Below are positions 11,851-22,561 of a DNA stretch of 64,000 nt, piece by piece. Source of the DNA: Atrina japonica (taxonomy: Eukaryota; Mollusca; Bivalvia; Pterioida; Pinnidae); assembly GCA_030159075.1 (NCBI GenBank), contig BROG01000997.1, forward strand, positions 117,215 to 181,214, in the 5' to 3' direction. The notes below the pieces were generated by a model, which was not told the origin of the DNA, did not search any database, and worked only from the letters and a program-made list of their open reading frames with translations. Positions within the stretch are counted from its first letter, which is position 1. Each line of letters opens with the position of its first letter. Position numbers and translations under genes: made by a program.

Positions 11851-12800
11851 CTATAAAACCCTCTAAAAATCTAGATTTCTGCATTAAGTATCAACCCATC
11901 GGCCGCTGTCTCAAAATCAAATTAGGCTGTGAGAGTCCGTCATTAGGCTAATGTCCTCAGCCTCAAGAAAACGTCAAGTTGAAGCACGTTAAAAAAAATA
12001 GTCAAATTTATGGATTGTAAAATAACATTCCCAATGCGATCGATGTTCGTTTTATATTTTTGGGCTATTTTCTCACCGACATTTCGCAGATTTCTGTGAT
12101 TGCAAAACCATTTTTATAGAAGTGGCAATTAATGCTAATATCATCCATTGGCCGAAACAATTATTTACATCTCACACTTTGTCCGCCATAGTGTTATCAA
12201 TGGATACCATATGAAATGACACAAAACGAATAATGCGCCTAATTACACAAAACTATGCAAATTCACTGTTTAAATTATTTATCATAACAGTAGTGTATAA
12301 CTACATTAAAATTTAAACTAATTTGGTAAAAAGACTAGTATATAGAAATTCATAATTCATAATATTTGAAGGATTCAATCATTTCGTTTTTTCATAAATA
12401 TTTTTATAATCCGTAAAAATATATGCTAATTTACAGTCAACTCGAACCCTGTCCAACTCGCACCCATGTCATATCGTAAGCGAAGTTGAAACAAAGAATC
12501 TTGAAAATATGAAGGGATGTGAATCACTGCTGTTGCAGTCAAATTATCATGTTCATACTTTTTGGTAAATCCCCTGGTAAATAAAAAAATATGAAAATGA
12601 TAAAATTAAGGATAATGAGAAAACTTTAGAGATTTAAAAAAAATTACATAAAGAAACACGATCCTAGAGTGAACATTCTGTTATTCATTATAGACATCAT
12701 ATTTAACCACTGTATTCTACTGAAAATAGGCCTACTGGGGGTTTTACTAGCGTTATCAATTTCCCAAAATATATCGGATGGTTTTATGTTATGACGTATG
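11851..12800. other. Intergenic, nothing recognised
   Basis: AT-rich DNA. A motif GTCAACTCGAACCCTGTCCAA near 12437 is the inverse of the TACGAGTTG-type repeat found just upstream of PFDN2. No gene is supported. Confidence 0.3.
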
Positions 12801-12804
12801 TTTT

Positions 12805-12960
12805 GTATATTGTTATTATTTAATATAATTAATAGTTTATGGTAGGTGGTATACCTGAGATACGATAAGGACAATAGACAGGAAATAACTCAGGTTGAGG
12901 ACAAACGTGGACGTCTGTAATCGTATGGAATACTTTGTTTTCTATATGTGCTAATGTGTG
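12805..12960. repeat. Direct repeat, first copy
   Basis: TAGTTTATGGTAGG, then TATACCTGAGATACGA, GGACAATAGACAGGAAA and CGTATGGAAT recur in the same order and orientation at 14015-14140. The two copies are about 1.2 kb apart and differ at several positions. Confidence 0.75.
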
Positions 12961-13510
12961 TGCATTTTCTGTCACTATCATTTCTGTAGAAGGAATTTAA
13001 GGTAATCCCACCTTACTCTGAAAGCTTTATTAATATATTTTCAATTTATGAAGGGGTATATAGTAATAACATTCATGTATTTTACACTTAACTGAGGTAT
13101 GTATGTGTTTGAAAATAAATTTTATAGATTTTACACACGTTATATCGTCACCATAAAAGAAATGATGCACTGAACAATATCAAACCAGCGATAATATAGT
13201 GCTTGCCCTCTCGATTGAATAAACACCACTAAAATATAGGTAGAGCTAGCACGTGTAAAATAAATGGGAGTTGATATATGTTAAATTGCAATTATTTTCA
13301 TTGAATTCAGTTTTTAATATCCATGGTAATGATACTCTGCTATCCGGACCGAAAATTATAGTCGGAGGCCGGAGCGAAAATGTTGACATTATCGGTCCGG
13401 ATGGACTCATTTTGAGACTATTATATTACAACGGCCTCAAAATGCGTCCGACCGGACTGTCCATCGTATAAGAATCCGTCAATCGATCCGGCGAGATAAT
13501 GTGTCCGACC

Positions 13511-13543
13511 GGACCGAAAATGTTAACATTTTTGGTCCGGGTA
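13511..13543. repeat. Palindrome with CCGGACC ends
   Basis: The stretch reads CCGGACCGAAAATGTTAAC then ATTTTTGGTCCGG, a near-perfect palindrome. Related half-copies (GGACCGAAAATT near 13348, GCGAAAATGTTGACATT near 13374, ATCGGTCCGGAT) lie in the preceding 200 bases, so a small palindromic repeat has been copied locally. Confidence 0.7.
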
Positions 13544-13671
13544 AAATCTCGAGAAAAAAAAGAAAGTTAAATAGGGTGAACGGTATCAATCGGATGTTTT
13601 ACCATGTTCCCACTTTCCCCAGGTAAACCAAAAAGCGGGAACATATTAGCTGTATGTAGCGACGTCTGTTT

Positions 13672-13785
13672 TTACATGTGTTTTTCCATAGCTCGGGTTT
13701 TACCCGTGTTCCACATATCAGCCCGAGGCCGATATGTGGGTCGAGGGTTAATACCGGGACAATAAGGAAAAACACGTGTTATAAT
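13672..13785. repeat. Foldback element of about 110 bp
   Basis: The outer arms are ACATGTGTTTTTCC and GGAAAAACACGTGT. The inner arms are CCACATATC and GATATGTGG around GCCCGAGGCC. The arms pair imperfectly over their length, as in an ageing MITE or foldback element. No coding content. Confidence 0.65.
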
Positions 13786-14014
13786 CCTTTTAATTACATA
13801 AATGCAGTAAAAAAATAAAGAAAAGTAAGTGATGCACATATAGCTCATGCTGACGTCAGGGTAAAAATCAGTATCAGGGCTGATGTCGGGGCAATATGGA
13901 TATTCTGTTTCGATATAGTCAAATACGATAACGGGGCCAATACCTTTGAACCATTTCCGGTATTCACACACATGCAAAATGGCGATCATTACTGCCAAAT
14001 ATATGATAAATTGT

Positions 14015-14140
14015 TGTTATTTAATAGAATTGATAGTTTATGGTAGGCATTATACCTGAGACACGACAAGGACAATAGACAGGAAACAGCTCCGGGTTGG
14101 GAACGTTTATAACCGTATGGAATGCTTTGTTATATATAAT
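14015..14140. repeat. Direct repeat, second copy
   Basis: Partner of 12805-12960, with the same block order (TAGTTTATGGTAGG, ACCTGAGACACGA, GGACAATAGACAGGAAA, CCGTATGGAATGC). The foldback and palindrome at 13511-13785 lie between the two copies. Confidence 0.75.
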
Positions 14141-15006
14141 GCTGTCGGTCTATTCTGCGCCCCTAAGCTCTAATCGTTGTATCAATAAATTACGATGTTT
14201 GAAAAACAAATTGTTATTGTTTACATATGTGAAGTCACTCCGTAGCAATTAATTGATACACATTCCATTACTGTGTGTGCTGAATCAACAATAAAATTAT
14301 GGTTTAAACCCCGATACGCATGTTTCCTCAACCTTATTAAAGTCGTTTAATTCTGCGCGCTTCATCTATTAAACATTATCATTTTTGTTACCATCAGGAT
14401 ACATGACTTCGAAGACATCGTAAATGTAAGTCATCAAAGTGTATAGATTGTTTGAAGAAAGTGTTATTGTTTAATCTGACAAAATATATAAACACCCATT
14501 TGTCTCTTAAAAATTCAGCAAAATGGCGTCTGAAATCGAATGCTGATAATTTTGCCATGCTTGGTAAATTATAGATATTTAGTTCATTTAACATATGAAA
14601 AATGAAAAACATGATAAAATGATTTTGGTTTAAATTCTAAAATATTTTTAATGTGTCATTATGATAAATACTAGTTTGGAACGAACTTTAGTGCCTTCGG
14701 ATGATTCGGGCAGTATCTGACACCCCGCACAGCGGCAGACGCTCTCTTAAATCATGTCCATTCTCTATAAATATTCGCTGGTAACTATCTAAATTTCACA
14801 ACAATAAAGAAGAAATGCATCTTACGTTAACTGGAACCTAATATACAATGTTAATTACGCAAAAGTTACAACTGTTAGGTTTTACATATCGCTGGTGTAC
14901 ATAGTGAATTGGAGTACGTACTCATAGGAGTATGTACTCCCTCAAAATTTAACTAGGAGTACGATATCGCCAAATGTCTGACACGTGACTCTCCATGTGG
15001 GTTTTT
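14141..15006. other. Intergenic, nothing recognised
   Basis: AT-rich DNA. A short inverted motif (AGTACGTACTCATAGGAGTA near 14914, then TGTACTCC) is the only structure seen. No gene supported. Confidence 0.3.
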
Positions 15007-15072
15007 TGACGTCATTCGATTGTGACGTCATAATCATACATATGCTTGACGGGCCATTTGATTGTGACGTCA
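15007..15072. promoter_or_regulatory. Three TGACGTCA (CRE-type) palindromes
   Basis: TGACGTCA occurs at 15007-15014, 15023-15030 and 15065-15072. The last two sit in the repeated phrase GATTGTGACGTCATA, 42 bp apart. The octamer is the consensus site of CREB/ATF-type bZIP factors. No gene start was found beside it, so the cluster may be part of a repeat, not a working enhancer. Confidence 0.35.
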
Positions 15073-15408
15073 TATATTGTATATATCTATTGCATAATAA
15101 AAAGGCACATGAAAACAATTTCACCGGCAAACAGAGGAGACAGGTCTATTACGGGATAATGTATTCGATTTTTTTTTTCATTGAAATTTTATGAACATTC
15201 ATATGCACAGAGTACTCAAAAGCAAAATACGTCATCATCATGAATGATAGTATAAAAAAAATTTTGTCTACCTACCGACCCAACCCTTCTAATAAAATGG
15301 CTGCACCTAGCTTTCATCCCAGCCAACTTCGGGATAACATCTCGACCAAAATGTGCGAGCTTATTTACATATGGGCAACAGAATCGAATAATATCGAAAT
15401 GAGCTGAG

Positions 15409-15490
15409 AAAATTGAACTTTGTGACACAGAATTGAATTTTGTTACACAGAATTGAGTTTTGTGTCACAGAAATGACTTTTGTGTACAAA
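15409..15490. repeat. Four tandem copies of a 20-bp unit
   Basis: Units such as GAATTGAATTTTGTTACACA and GAATTGAGTTTTGTGTCACA follow each other with a 20-bp period. Each differs at a few bases. Confidence 0.8.
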
Positions 15491-16537
15491 ATTGAAAGTT
15501 TATAAGTACAAAAATATAGGCGAAAATATTCAAGCTATGTGTCCATCGATCTTGAAACCCCAGGCGCCCGTTTCATGAAACATCGAAAGTTTTTTCGTAA
15601 CCTTTGACGTGAGTTTATGCGTAAGTCAATTTACGCTAAAAGTTAGTAATCCCTAAAATGCGTTTCATGAAGCACCACAAATTCTTGCGTACGTAAAATT
15701 CTTACTAAATTTTCTATTAAGTTGTCGCTTGTAGTTATGGCATCTGAATCATGCGCACAAGCCTCTTTCGTTTTCATATCTATAAAAATTTAGTACTATG
15801 GATCACAAGAAACACAGTTATCAACAGATATATGATCACATTATACGTTCTTACACATTGACATAAGACAGTGTAGCGGAAGATAAGCTGTAACTTATCC
15901 TACACTTTTAATCGGTGAATACGCATAGGCCTACATATACGATATTATATCGTAATTATATGCATAAATTATGAGTAAGTAAATAAATCAAAATTTTAAA
16001 AACGAAATAACTTTTAAAGTTTTATATCAGCCTAAAAATTATGTAGTTCACATGAATTTTGCGATTTTTTTCTGACTGGGTCACCGTGGTCAAATCAAGT
16101 TCATTTATTTATTTGACGAGTCTTAATCAATCTTGACGTTCATTATTTCAGAGTCTTTTTGTGTCACTTAGTGGGTGAAACAGTATCAGATACTAAAAAT
16201 GGGAAAAAAATCGATCTTGACTTCGTTTTCCGCCATTACGACATTTACACAAAAATGTATTTAGCGAGATTTCAAAGCACAATAAAATTCACCGCATGCA
16301 AAGGTTACACTGACTGGAGTTTTTTGACAGAGTAAAAAACACCGTTGTTTGTTTTAACATAATGGCCTTACCTATAATAATATATTATTATAGAATTTAA
16401 TTTTGAATATTGTTTTAAGCCACACACAACAATTTTAGTTACATGGTGACAGTCAGTTTTTAAGCACCCAGGGAAAATCATCGGCCTTCCGCAAATAAAC
16501 TGGTAAACTTTATCACAAAAATCAGTTTGGTTCTAGC
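15491..16537. other. Intergenic, repeat remnants
   Basis: GTTTCATGAAACA (15570) and GTTTCATGAAGCA (15662) form a pair with GCCCGTTTCATGAA-type phrasing seen in common foldback repeats. The rest is AT-rich with no gene supported. Confidence 0.3.
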
Positions 16538-16615
16538 GGGACTCTAACCTGCGCTGACCAGAATCAAGAAATTCCATGGTTCAAAGCGTGATTGCTCTAA
16601 CAACTCGGACACGGA
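16538..16615 (-). repeat. tRNA-like SINE head
   Basis: On the minus strand a pol III A-box-like stretch (TGTCCGAGTTGTTAGAGC) lies about 45 bases before a B-box-like GGTTAGAGTCCC. The cloverleaf is not complete enough to call a working tRNA gene. Downstream at 16880-16960 is a fragment (GAGGGCGAAGCCCTCATATA) shared with the end of the SINE composite at 38443-39240. Confidence 0.55.
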
Positions 16616-16676
16616 AGTCCTACTTTCGTTTTCCATTTACTCAACATTAGATGAAAAGGTGCAATATCACACTTTG

Positions 16677-16795
16677 TTGACTGGGTCTGAGGGTCAACAG
16701 CACCGAGGTCTTGACTATTGTCAGATGCGAAGTGGAGGGCAATAGTCAGGAATCAGGGTGCCAACAAAATTGCTGTTAACCTCAGACCCAGTCAA
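16677..16795. repeat. Long nested hairpin
   Basis: The outer arms TTGACTGGGTCTGAGG...CAACAGCA and TGCTGTTAACCTCAGACCCA...GTCAA pair over about 25 bp with one small mismatch region. A second stem (GACTATTG with CAATAGTC) forms inside, around GATGCGAAGTGGAG. The whole is about 119 bp and looks like a foldback element or a structured RNA. Confidence 0.7.
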
Positions 16796-17178
16796 TAATT
16801 GTTTTGTTATATGAAACACGTTTAAATAATTACTTTTTTTCGTTCAGCGTAAAATTTCACTAAGAGATTGTTCAAACATTCGTCGCTGTACACTAATAGA
16901 GGGCGAAGCCCTCATATATGTAGAGAAGCTCACATTTTTTAATTCCCACTACATCCGGGGACCCGTACTACTAATGGAAAAAATTCTGCTCACATAATTA
17001 CATCTGAGGAGGAACTTATAAATATTTTAGTTGACTTTAGTACACCCAACCTTATAACAGCAAATTTACAGAACAATGAAATTTTAGGTATAAACATGTC
17101 ATTGGTTGTAAAAAAACAACAAAAACAAAAAAAGAACAAGAACATATGTCTGATCAACCTTGCTTGCTTGCTTGTTTA

Positions 17179-17200
17179 GTGTGTGTGTGTGTGTGTGTGT
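17179..17200. repeat. (GT)11 microsatellite
   Basis: Uninterrupted GT dinucleotides, preceded by a short TTGC/CTTG run. Confidence 0.95.
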
Positions 17201-17364
17201 ATGTCCTTGCTTGTTTTCTCCAATGGCTTTTAAATTGACACAACACTTGTCATCAGATTGTCAATTACAGATTGATCATTTCTTCACCATGAACCGATCA
17301 ACAAAATTGTTTTAATGTAACATATGCAGGAGAAAAGATTAAATAGTAGTTTTAGAAAAAAAAT

Positions 17365-17368
<4 letters not shown>

Positions 17369-17409
<41 letters not shown>
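17369..17409. repeat. (CT)20 microsatellite
   Basis: Uninterrupted CT dinucleotides. An open frame on the minus strand with an (ER)n tract is just the translation of this repeat. Confidence 0.95.
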
Positions 17410-17414
<5 letters not shown>

Positions 17415-18921
17415 TAAACATCATTGTTATAATATGTATAGATATTTTTAGAAAATCTATCACTGCTAACTCACAACTACTATAATTATGTTTTCGTATA
17501 GTGTCGGAATACTTTTTTCCACTCATCATTTGGATTTAAACCAATATTTATTATCGACACATTTTTTTCTAGCATTTATTTGATAATATGGAACAACAAA
17601 AAGACTTAAGTAAAGGAAAAATTCATGGTGTTTTCCGATCTAACAAACATCTGTCTGTTTACATTACTTCTGCAGTTTAAATTCTACCATTGTTCATAAT
17701 CTGCATCCAAAATTTCATTACTAAAATGAATTGCATTGTTTTCAAACACTTTAGTGGTCATTCATAATTGTGATACATTTGAGAGTTTTGTTGAATGTTC
17801 ATTTAAGTATACAGATGTATTTTACCAGGGCTCACCCAGCCATTAGTCAAAAATTCATTAAGCCATGGATTCATTTTTCTCATCATTGGTTAAACATGAA
17901 ATTGGCTAATTTTCTGCCTAATTTTTGTTCCCGTTTGGTGCATATTTTGAGCGATCACAGACAAATAATTTTGACCAATGATAAATAAAGCCGAGAATCT
18001 CTATATTGCTGGTTTGAGAGCATGAATAAGACCAAGGACAGTTTTCACTGTAACAGCGCTAGCAGGATTTCTTGAAAGTTATCCCATTGGCCAATCAAAT
18101 CAACCACCAGAATTTGACAAAAATGTACAACATGTATATATAAACCAGTAGTTTGCACTTGCCATCAGCCTGTTGTCTCATTGTCTTAATGCAAGGAGTG
18201 TCAAATAAGGTGCAGAATTTCGGTTTATCTATGAACATTTATTTCTTTATCACAGGCAATATAGAAATTTTATAAAAAATTGACAAAGCGTCAAGAAAAA
18301 AAAAAACAACGGGAAAATGCGGGATCTGTAGCAGAAAGCCACTCATTACATGTATGTCTCTTATTGCCAATACCGTGTTCTACCCAATAAACGCCTACGA
18401 AAAAATAAAGAAAAAAGATGTGGGCGCTTATTGGAACTAATCAATAGTCAAACTGAAGAAAAGTATTTAATTTTTTACAATGGTCAGTGGTAAAATTGTT
18501 GTAGTTAATACAGTGGACACCTATTGACATTCTTGTGTTGTATGGAGCTAGAGATAACTGTTCTTTACGTTTTTGTGGTCCACATTGCCTTGTCAATTGG
18601 CTAGGAAAGGTACTTGATCATGTGTAAAAAGGGGAGGGGTGCTTATAAGCTTATAAATAGGGACATGGGTGCTTATTCAATTGCATTGAATGTGTTAACG
18701 TTGGAGCAGCATATCATTATCAACATTTGTCAGATGTATCGATACATGTTCATTTCATTAGGAAGTTTTACTTTTAAAAATTGTCCAAACAATGACAGAG
18801 CTGCGCTCGCTTTCAAGGCTTTGTCTTTATTCATATTAACATTTGCTGTTTTTATTTTCACGGTTATTTAGATTTTTTGTTACCTGTTTTTATCGGAACG
18901 GAGCGAAGCGGTTTGATTCAT
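17410..18921. other. Intergenic, nothing firm
   Basis: No gene supported. Near 18370-18450 the phrase TACCGTGTTCTACCCAATAA followed by GGGCGCTTATTGGAAC resembles the end of a known invertebrate MITE style (genome phrase 'AATAAACGCC'), and a related GGGTGCTTATTCAAT lies at 18667. No full element could be delimited. Confidence 0.3.
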
Positions 18922-19134
18922 CAATGGGGCTGATTCATGTACCACGTGATAACCGATAACGTTTGTGCGGTACTAGTATCTCCAATGGTGATGGAACGTA
19001 ACTCTACGTAATCTTCACGGTGAAATGACGTAAACGCGGGATATCGTTTGCTATCGTCATTCCATCATTAGTAGAAACAATAGCCCCGCACAAACGTTAT
19101 CGGGTATCACGTGATACATGAATTAGCACCATTG
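18922..19134. mobile_element. MITE with ~45-bp terminal inverted repeats
   Basis: The left arm reads CAATGGGGCTGATTCATGTA, then CCACGTGATAACCGATAACG and TTTGTGCGG. The right arm is its inverse, ending CACGTGATACATGAATTAGC then ACCATTG. A weaker inner pairing (GATGGAACG with CATTCCATC) continues towards the centre. The element is 213 bp and non-coding. Confidence 0.8.
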
Positions 19135-19332
19135 TATAGACCATTTAGCAGTAACTGTGGTTCTGTGACTTTGCCAGTCTTTGGTTGGCAAAATGATACA
19201 GATTCCCGGAAAATGACATCAAGAAACAATCAGTTACTATAACGACGTACGTCTATGTTTTTGTGGGTGTCAATTTTGTATCATTTTGCCAACCAAAATC
19301 GCAGGACCGTAGTTACTGCTGAAGGGTCTATA
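19135..19332. mobile_element. MITE with ~55-bp terminal inverted repeats, abutting the previous one
   Basis: The left arm is TATAGACCATTTAGCAGTAA, then CTGTGGTTCTGTGACTTTG and GGTTGGCAAAATGATACA. The right arm mirrors it and ends AGTTACTGCTGAAGGGTCTA then TA. A TA duplication with TAGACC termini is possible, as in Tc1/mariner-type MITEs. The left end starts at the base after the previous MITE ends. Confidence 0.8.
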
Positions 19333-19531
19333 CACCAGTATCATAATTGCAGAAAATTCGATATGCTACGCGAAGGTCGACACTGAAAATTAAAAGACCG
19401 GACAGGAGAAACTGTTCTTGTAGGCATTGTTTAATATCAAGACTGTCATTTTTTTTCTTATGGCTTGTATAGGGGATTTTAAACATTATAACAATATTCC
19501 ATAATGGCCCGGGACTGGTTTGAGGTTGGTG

Positions 19532-19574
19532 TGACGTCATGTTATGAATGTAATTAAATCATTGCGTGACGTCA
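19532..19574. promoter_or_regulatory. Two TGACGTCA sites upstream of PFDN2
   Basis: Perfect TGACGTCA octamers lie at 19532-19539 and 19567-19574, about 500 bases before the PFDN2 start codon. This is the consensus for CREB/ATF-type factors. Position upstream of a host gene makes function plausible, but similar octamers occur elsewhere in the window in intergenic DNA. Confidence 0.35.
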
Positions 19575-19895
19575 CCTGAGTAACTACATTCATAGTTAAA
19601 ACATAAACGCCGTCTAGATTAACACTAGGCCTACAGTACCACTGAGTCTATGGGTGATTACTGCGGGTAAATATTTGATGTTATTGTGAATTAAATGAGA
19701 TTTTTTATTATGATCATTGATAAGGATATATAAGAAAAACTTTTCTTGGGAATGATTTGACTTCCCGATTATTGTAGCATATAATTTCATATTATCAGCA
19801 ATATCGACATTTGTTATTATTTCGCATATAGTTTATTCGTGCGATTTCATATCACTTAATGAATTATCTTGTATACTTTATTTAATAATTTTCTT

Positions 19896-20012
19896 GGGTA
19901 CGAGTTGATCTATGTTTGGTACGAATTCATTTCTACGAAATGGGTACGACTTTATTTTTTATTACGAGATTACATTGGTACGAGTTGGTCAAGGTACGAG
20001 TTAACCGGATGC
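19896..20012. repeat. TACGAGTTG-type short repeats in the PFDN2 promoter region
   Basis: GGGTACGAGTTGATC, GGTACGAATTC, GGGTACGACTTT, GGTACGAGTTGGTC and GGTACGAGTTAACC recur within about 110 bases. The cluster ends roughly 30-40 bases before the PFDN2 start codon. Inverse or diverged copies occur near 12437 and 50872, so this is a dispersed repeat that now forms part of the 5' region of the gene. Confidence 0.6.
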
Positions 20013-20040
20013 CGGTTTGTTTTTAAACTATTCATCTAGA

Positions 20041-20168
20041 ATGGCTTCGAACAAGGCGAAGGGAAAGTCCCACGAGCAAATTCTTGCTGGTTTTCAAGAG
20101 ATGCGACAGCAGCAGAGGGGTGTTGCCTCTAAAATATCTGAATTAGAAATGGATATGAAAGAACATGA
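20041..20168 (+). CDS. PFDN2: Prefoldin subunit 2, exon 1
   Basis: PFDN2 is a beta-type subunit of the cytosolic prefoldin hexamer, which captures unfolded actin and tubulin and hands them to the CCT/TRiC chaperonin. This exon starts at ATG 20041 and encodes residues 1-42 plus two bases of codon 43. It covers the N-terminal tail and first coiled-coil helix (EQILAGFQEMRQQQRGVASK, then ISELEMDMKEH), a strong match to the animal PFDN2 pattern. It ends in CATGA|GTATGT, a good donor. The split codon 43 becomes Glu when joined to exon 2, giving the expected H-E-L-V-I-D. No in-frame upstream Met was needed. Confidence 0.95.
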
Positions 20169-20430
20169 GTATGTACTTATAATAGATCTACAGTGTTAAG
20201 TGTTTGGGTCGGTATTAGATCTACGTTAGAAACACGTGCCAACTCGCCTTCTTAGGCTCATTAGCCAGGCTTACTCAATCACTGTTGGAACAAAACGCTT
20301 TGTGATTTGTTTTTGTCTTTACCATCTCACCTGTCTTTTTGTGGTAAAGAAAACGTTTTAGGATTCACTGTAACATCAGTAACGATAGTGGGTTACTTTA
20401 TGGTATCACTATCAGGTAATATATAATTTC

Positions 20431-20611
20431 GGCTCTTGTAAGCAAGGATTTTCGGCACTTCCAGGAACATGTGTTAATTTTTTTTATTTTTAGCTCACCT
20501 GAGCCAAAGGTTAAAGTGAGCAATTGTCATCACTCCTTGTCTTTGTCTGGTATTGGGTAATTTTTTGGCACTTGTAAGCAGGAATTTTTGGCACTTCCAA
20601 AAACATGCATT
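20431..20611. repeat. Direct repeats flanking a hairpin-element 5' end
   Basis: GGCTCTTGTAAGCAAGGATT...CACTTCCAGGAACATG (20431-20472) and GGCACTTGTAAGCAGGAATT...CACTTCCAAAAACATG (20567-20609) are direct repeats of about 45 bp. Between them, at 20487-20555, is a type C element start (TTTTAGCTCACCTGAGCCAA then AGTGAGCAATTGTCATCACT) that stops early. Confidence 0.65.
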
Positions 20612-21948
20612 AAAACTTTATTTTTAGGAATTCAAATTCATCTTGAGATATTAATTCATTTATTTTAATCAATATTAGCTGCTGACATTACTTGTTCATG
20701 TGCCAAAAAAACCTTATGCATACCTGCCAACCTCTTAAAGTGCAAATGAGGGTCATGACCCTCATTTCCAATTGAAAATGAGGGTAATAACGCGTAACGA
20801 CATATTTTTGATAAACTATTCTAAATAAAGAATGTTTCTAAGAACTATAATTCAACATTATTATTGTATACATACATGCATACATTAAAAGTTAAGAAAT
20901 TAATAAAATATAGGTGTATTACTATAAAATAAAGTTGAAATCCTATGTAAAATTTTTATAAAATTCTACAAATTACATGTTTCTAGAAAGCTAGATGCAA
21001 AACTAAAAAAGTTACTAATTTCCTCAAATTTATTTATTTGAAAATTATATCTATTTTATCAATTTCAAGCAAGTTTTTTATCATATGTAAGATTGGCATA
21101 AACATTTATGTAAATTAATCATTTTATATAATTATCATTAGTACTTTCATAATTTTAAAAAATTTCCATAATTCAAATGAAAGTCGGGTTTAGTATCCCT
21201 TCTATTTTTCGTAAGTATAACTGCAAGTCTAGATCTATACATGAGGTAAAGATTTTTCTGTTTCATTACAAATAAAATTATTAATTGGATTTCTTGTTTT
21301 GTGGAATTGCACTAGACCATAAGTACTGTAATTTATCTAATTAAGACGTCCTTTTTGGGGTATTTCAGATTTATGGACGCCTTAATTTGTGTCAGAAAAC
21401 TTACTTTCAGTTGATAAGGCGCCTTAATTGGAGTTTCATCGATCTGGGGTTTGAAATCAACCTCAAGTATCCATGCATCATGTTGATGATAAATACGGTC
21501 TAGATGTTGTTTATTTATTTTTAATAGTTAATCCAGATCATTATCAGCTACAAACATCTATAAAAGTGAAAGATTTCTGTGAATAAACATTCCTTTTATG
21601 TTGTTTATTTAGTCTATCGCATGATGAAAACGACTCATGAGTCCATGCTGTCACTCGGAATTATACATTGTTCTTTATAAGTACTGATCTATAATCAATC
21701 AAGTTTGTCATATTAAATACACTTCTTTATCCTCATATTGGTGTAATTAATGTAGCTACTTTTTAAATTCATATTCAAAACTGATTTCAAATTGAAAATG
21801 AAATCCCGGTAATGTACGAAATTATTTGTCAGACATTCAAGAAATAGACTTAAACCTGTGTTGCAGGGCTCTACAACTCTAAAAAAATTCACTCTTCATT
21901 TGGCCAGTGAACCAGAAATTTTACTAGTCAGCCAGGAACTTTTACTCG

Positions 21949-21951
<3 letters not shown>

Positions 21952-22023
<72 letters not shown>

Positions 22024-22024
22024 T
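21952..22024. repeat. (TA)n microsatellite, about 73 bp
   Basis: A TA dinucleotide run with one break near 22016, followed by a short GTGTGTGCGTG. The flank before it (TTTTACTAGTCAGCCAGGAA, CTTTTACTCGCC) resembles dispersed repeat text also found near 40030-40090. Confidence 0.95.
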
Positions 22025-22324
22025 GTGTGTGCGTGTTCATGTGTTCTTAAAAGAATCCACTGGATGAAAATATAGAAATGAAATAAGATATTAATTTTCT
22101 AAGTTTATGCAACATTTTATTGTTTCAATCCATTTAAAACAAGGTTATTAACTGCATGTTGACCTTTTTGTGCATTTTTTATCAATCCAGGAGTGTTTAT
22201 ATGCCTATATTTTTCATATTTGTTGCTTAAATATTGAGGCAACCTTAAACTTTGTGTTTAAATTTTTAGTGCCATTTTTGTTTCGACAGAATTTACAAAG
22301 CAGAGACTGCCCACAAGAATTGTA

Positions 22325-22455
22325 AATTTTGTCTGTAAGTTAAAATCTAGAGTCCAACACCTGTGACTTGATCGTCAGACAAACACCTATAAAGTTTTAA
22401 TTTATAGGTGTTTGTCCGGGTGTTTGACTCTCAATTTTAATTTACAGATAAAATT
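22325..22455. repeat. Nested foldback element, 131 bp
   Basis: The outer arms AATTTTGTCTGTAAGTTAAA and TTTAATTTACAGATAAAATT are inverted, continuing into GAGTCCAACACC and GGGTGTTTGACTC. A separate inner stem GACAAACACCTATAAA / TTTATAGGTGTTTGTC encloses a 7-base loop (GTTTTAA). Nearly the whole element can fold on itself. Confidence 0.8.
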
Positions 22456-22561
22456 TCCAAGTCCGACTGTGGTTAATCCCTTTGTGTTGCCCCATGATAA
22501 AACGGCCACGATAGAATCCCCAAAGGAATTAGGCTGTGGTCTGCCTGCCGTCCTCGTTGAA

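Noticed and set aside
17284..17529. Minus-strand frame with an Arg-Glu repeat
   Set aside because: It is the translation of the (CT)n microsatellite.
21858..22067. Frame with an Ile-Tyr repeat
   Set aside because: It is the translation of the (TA)n microsatellite.
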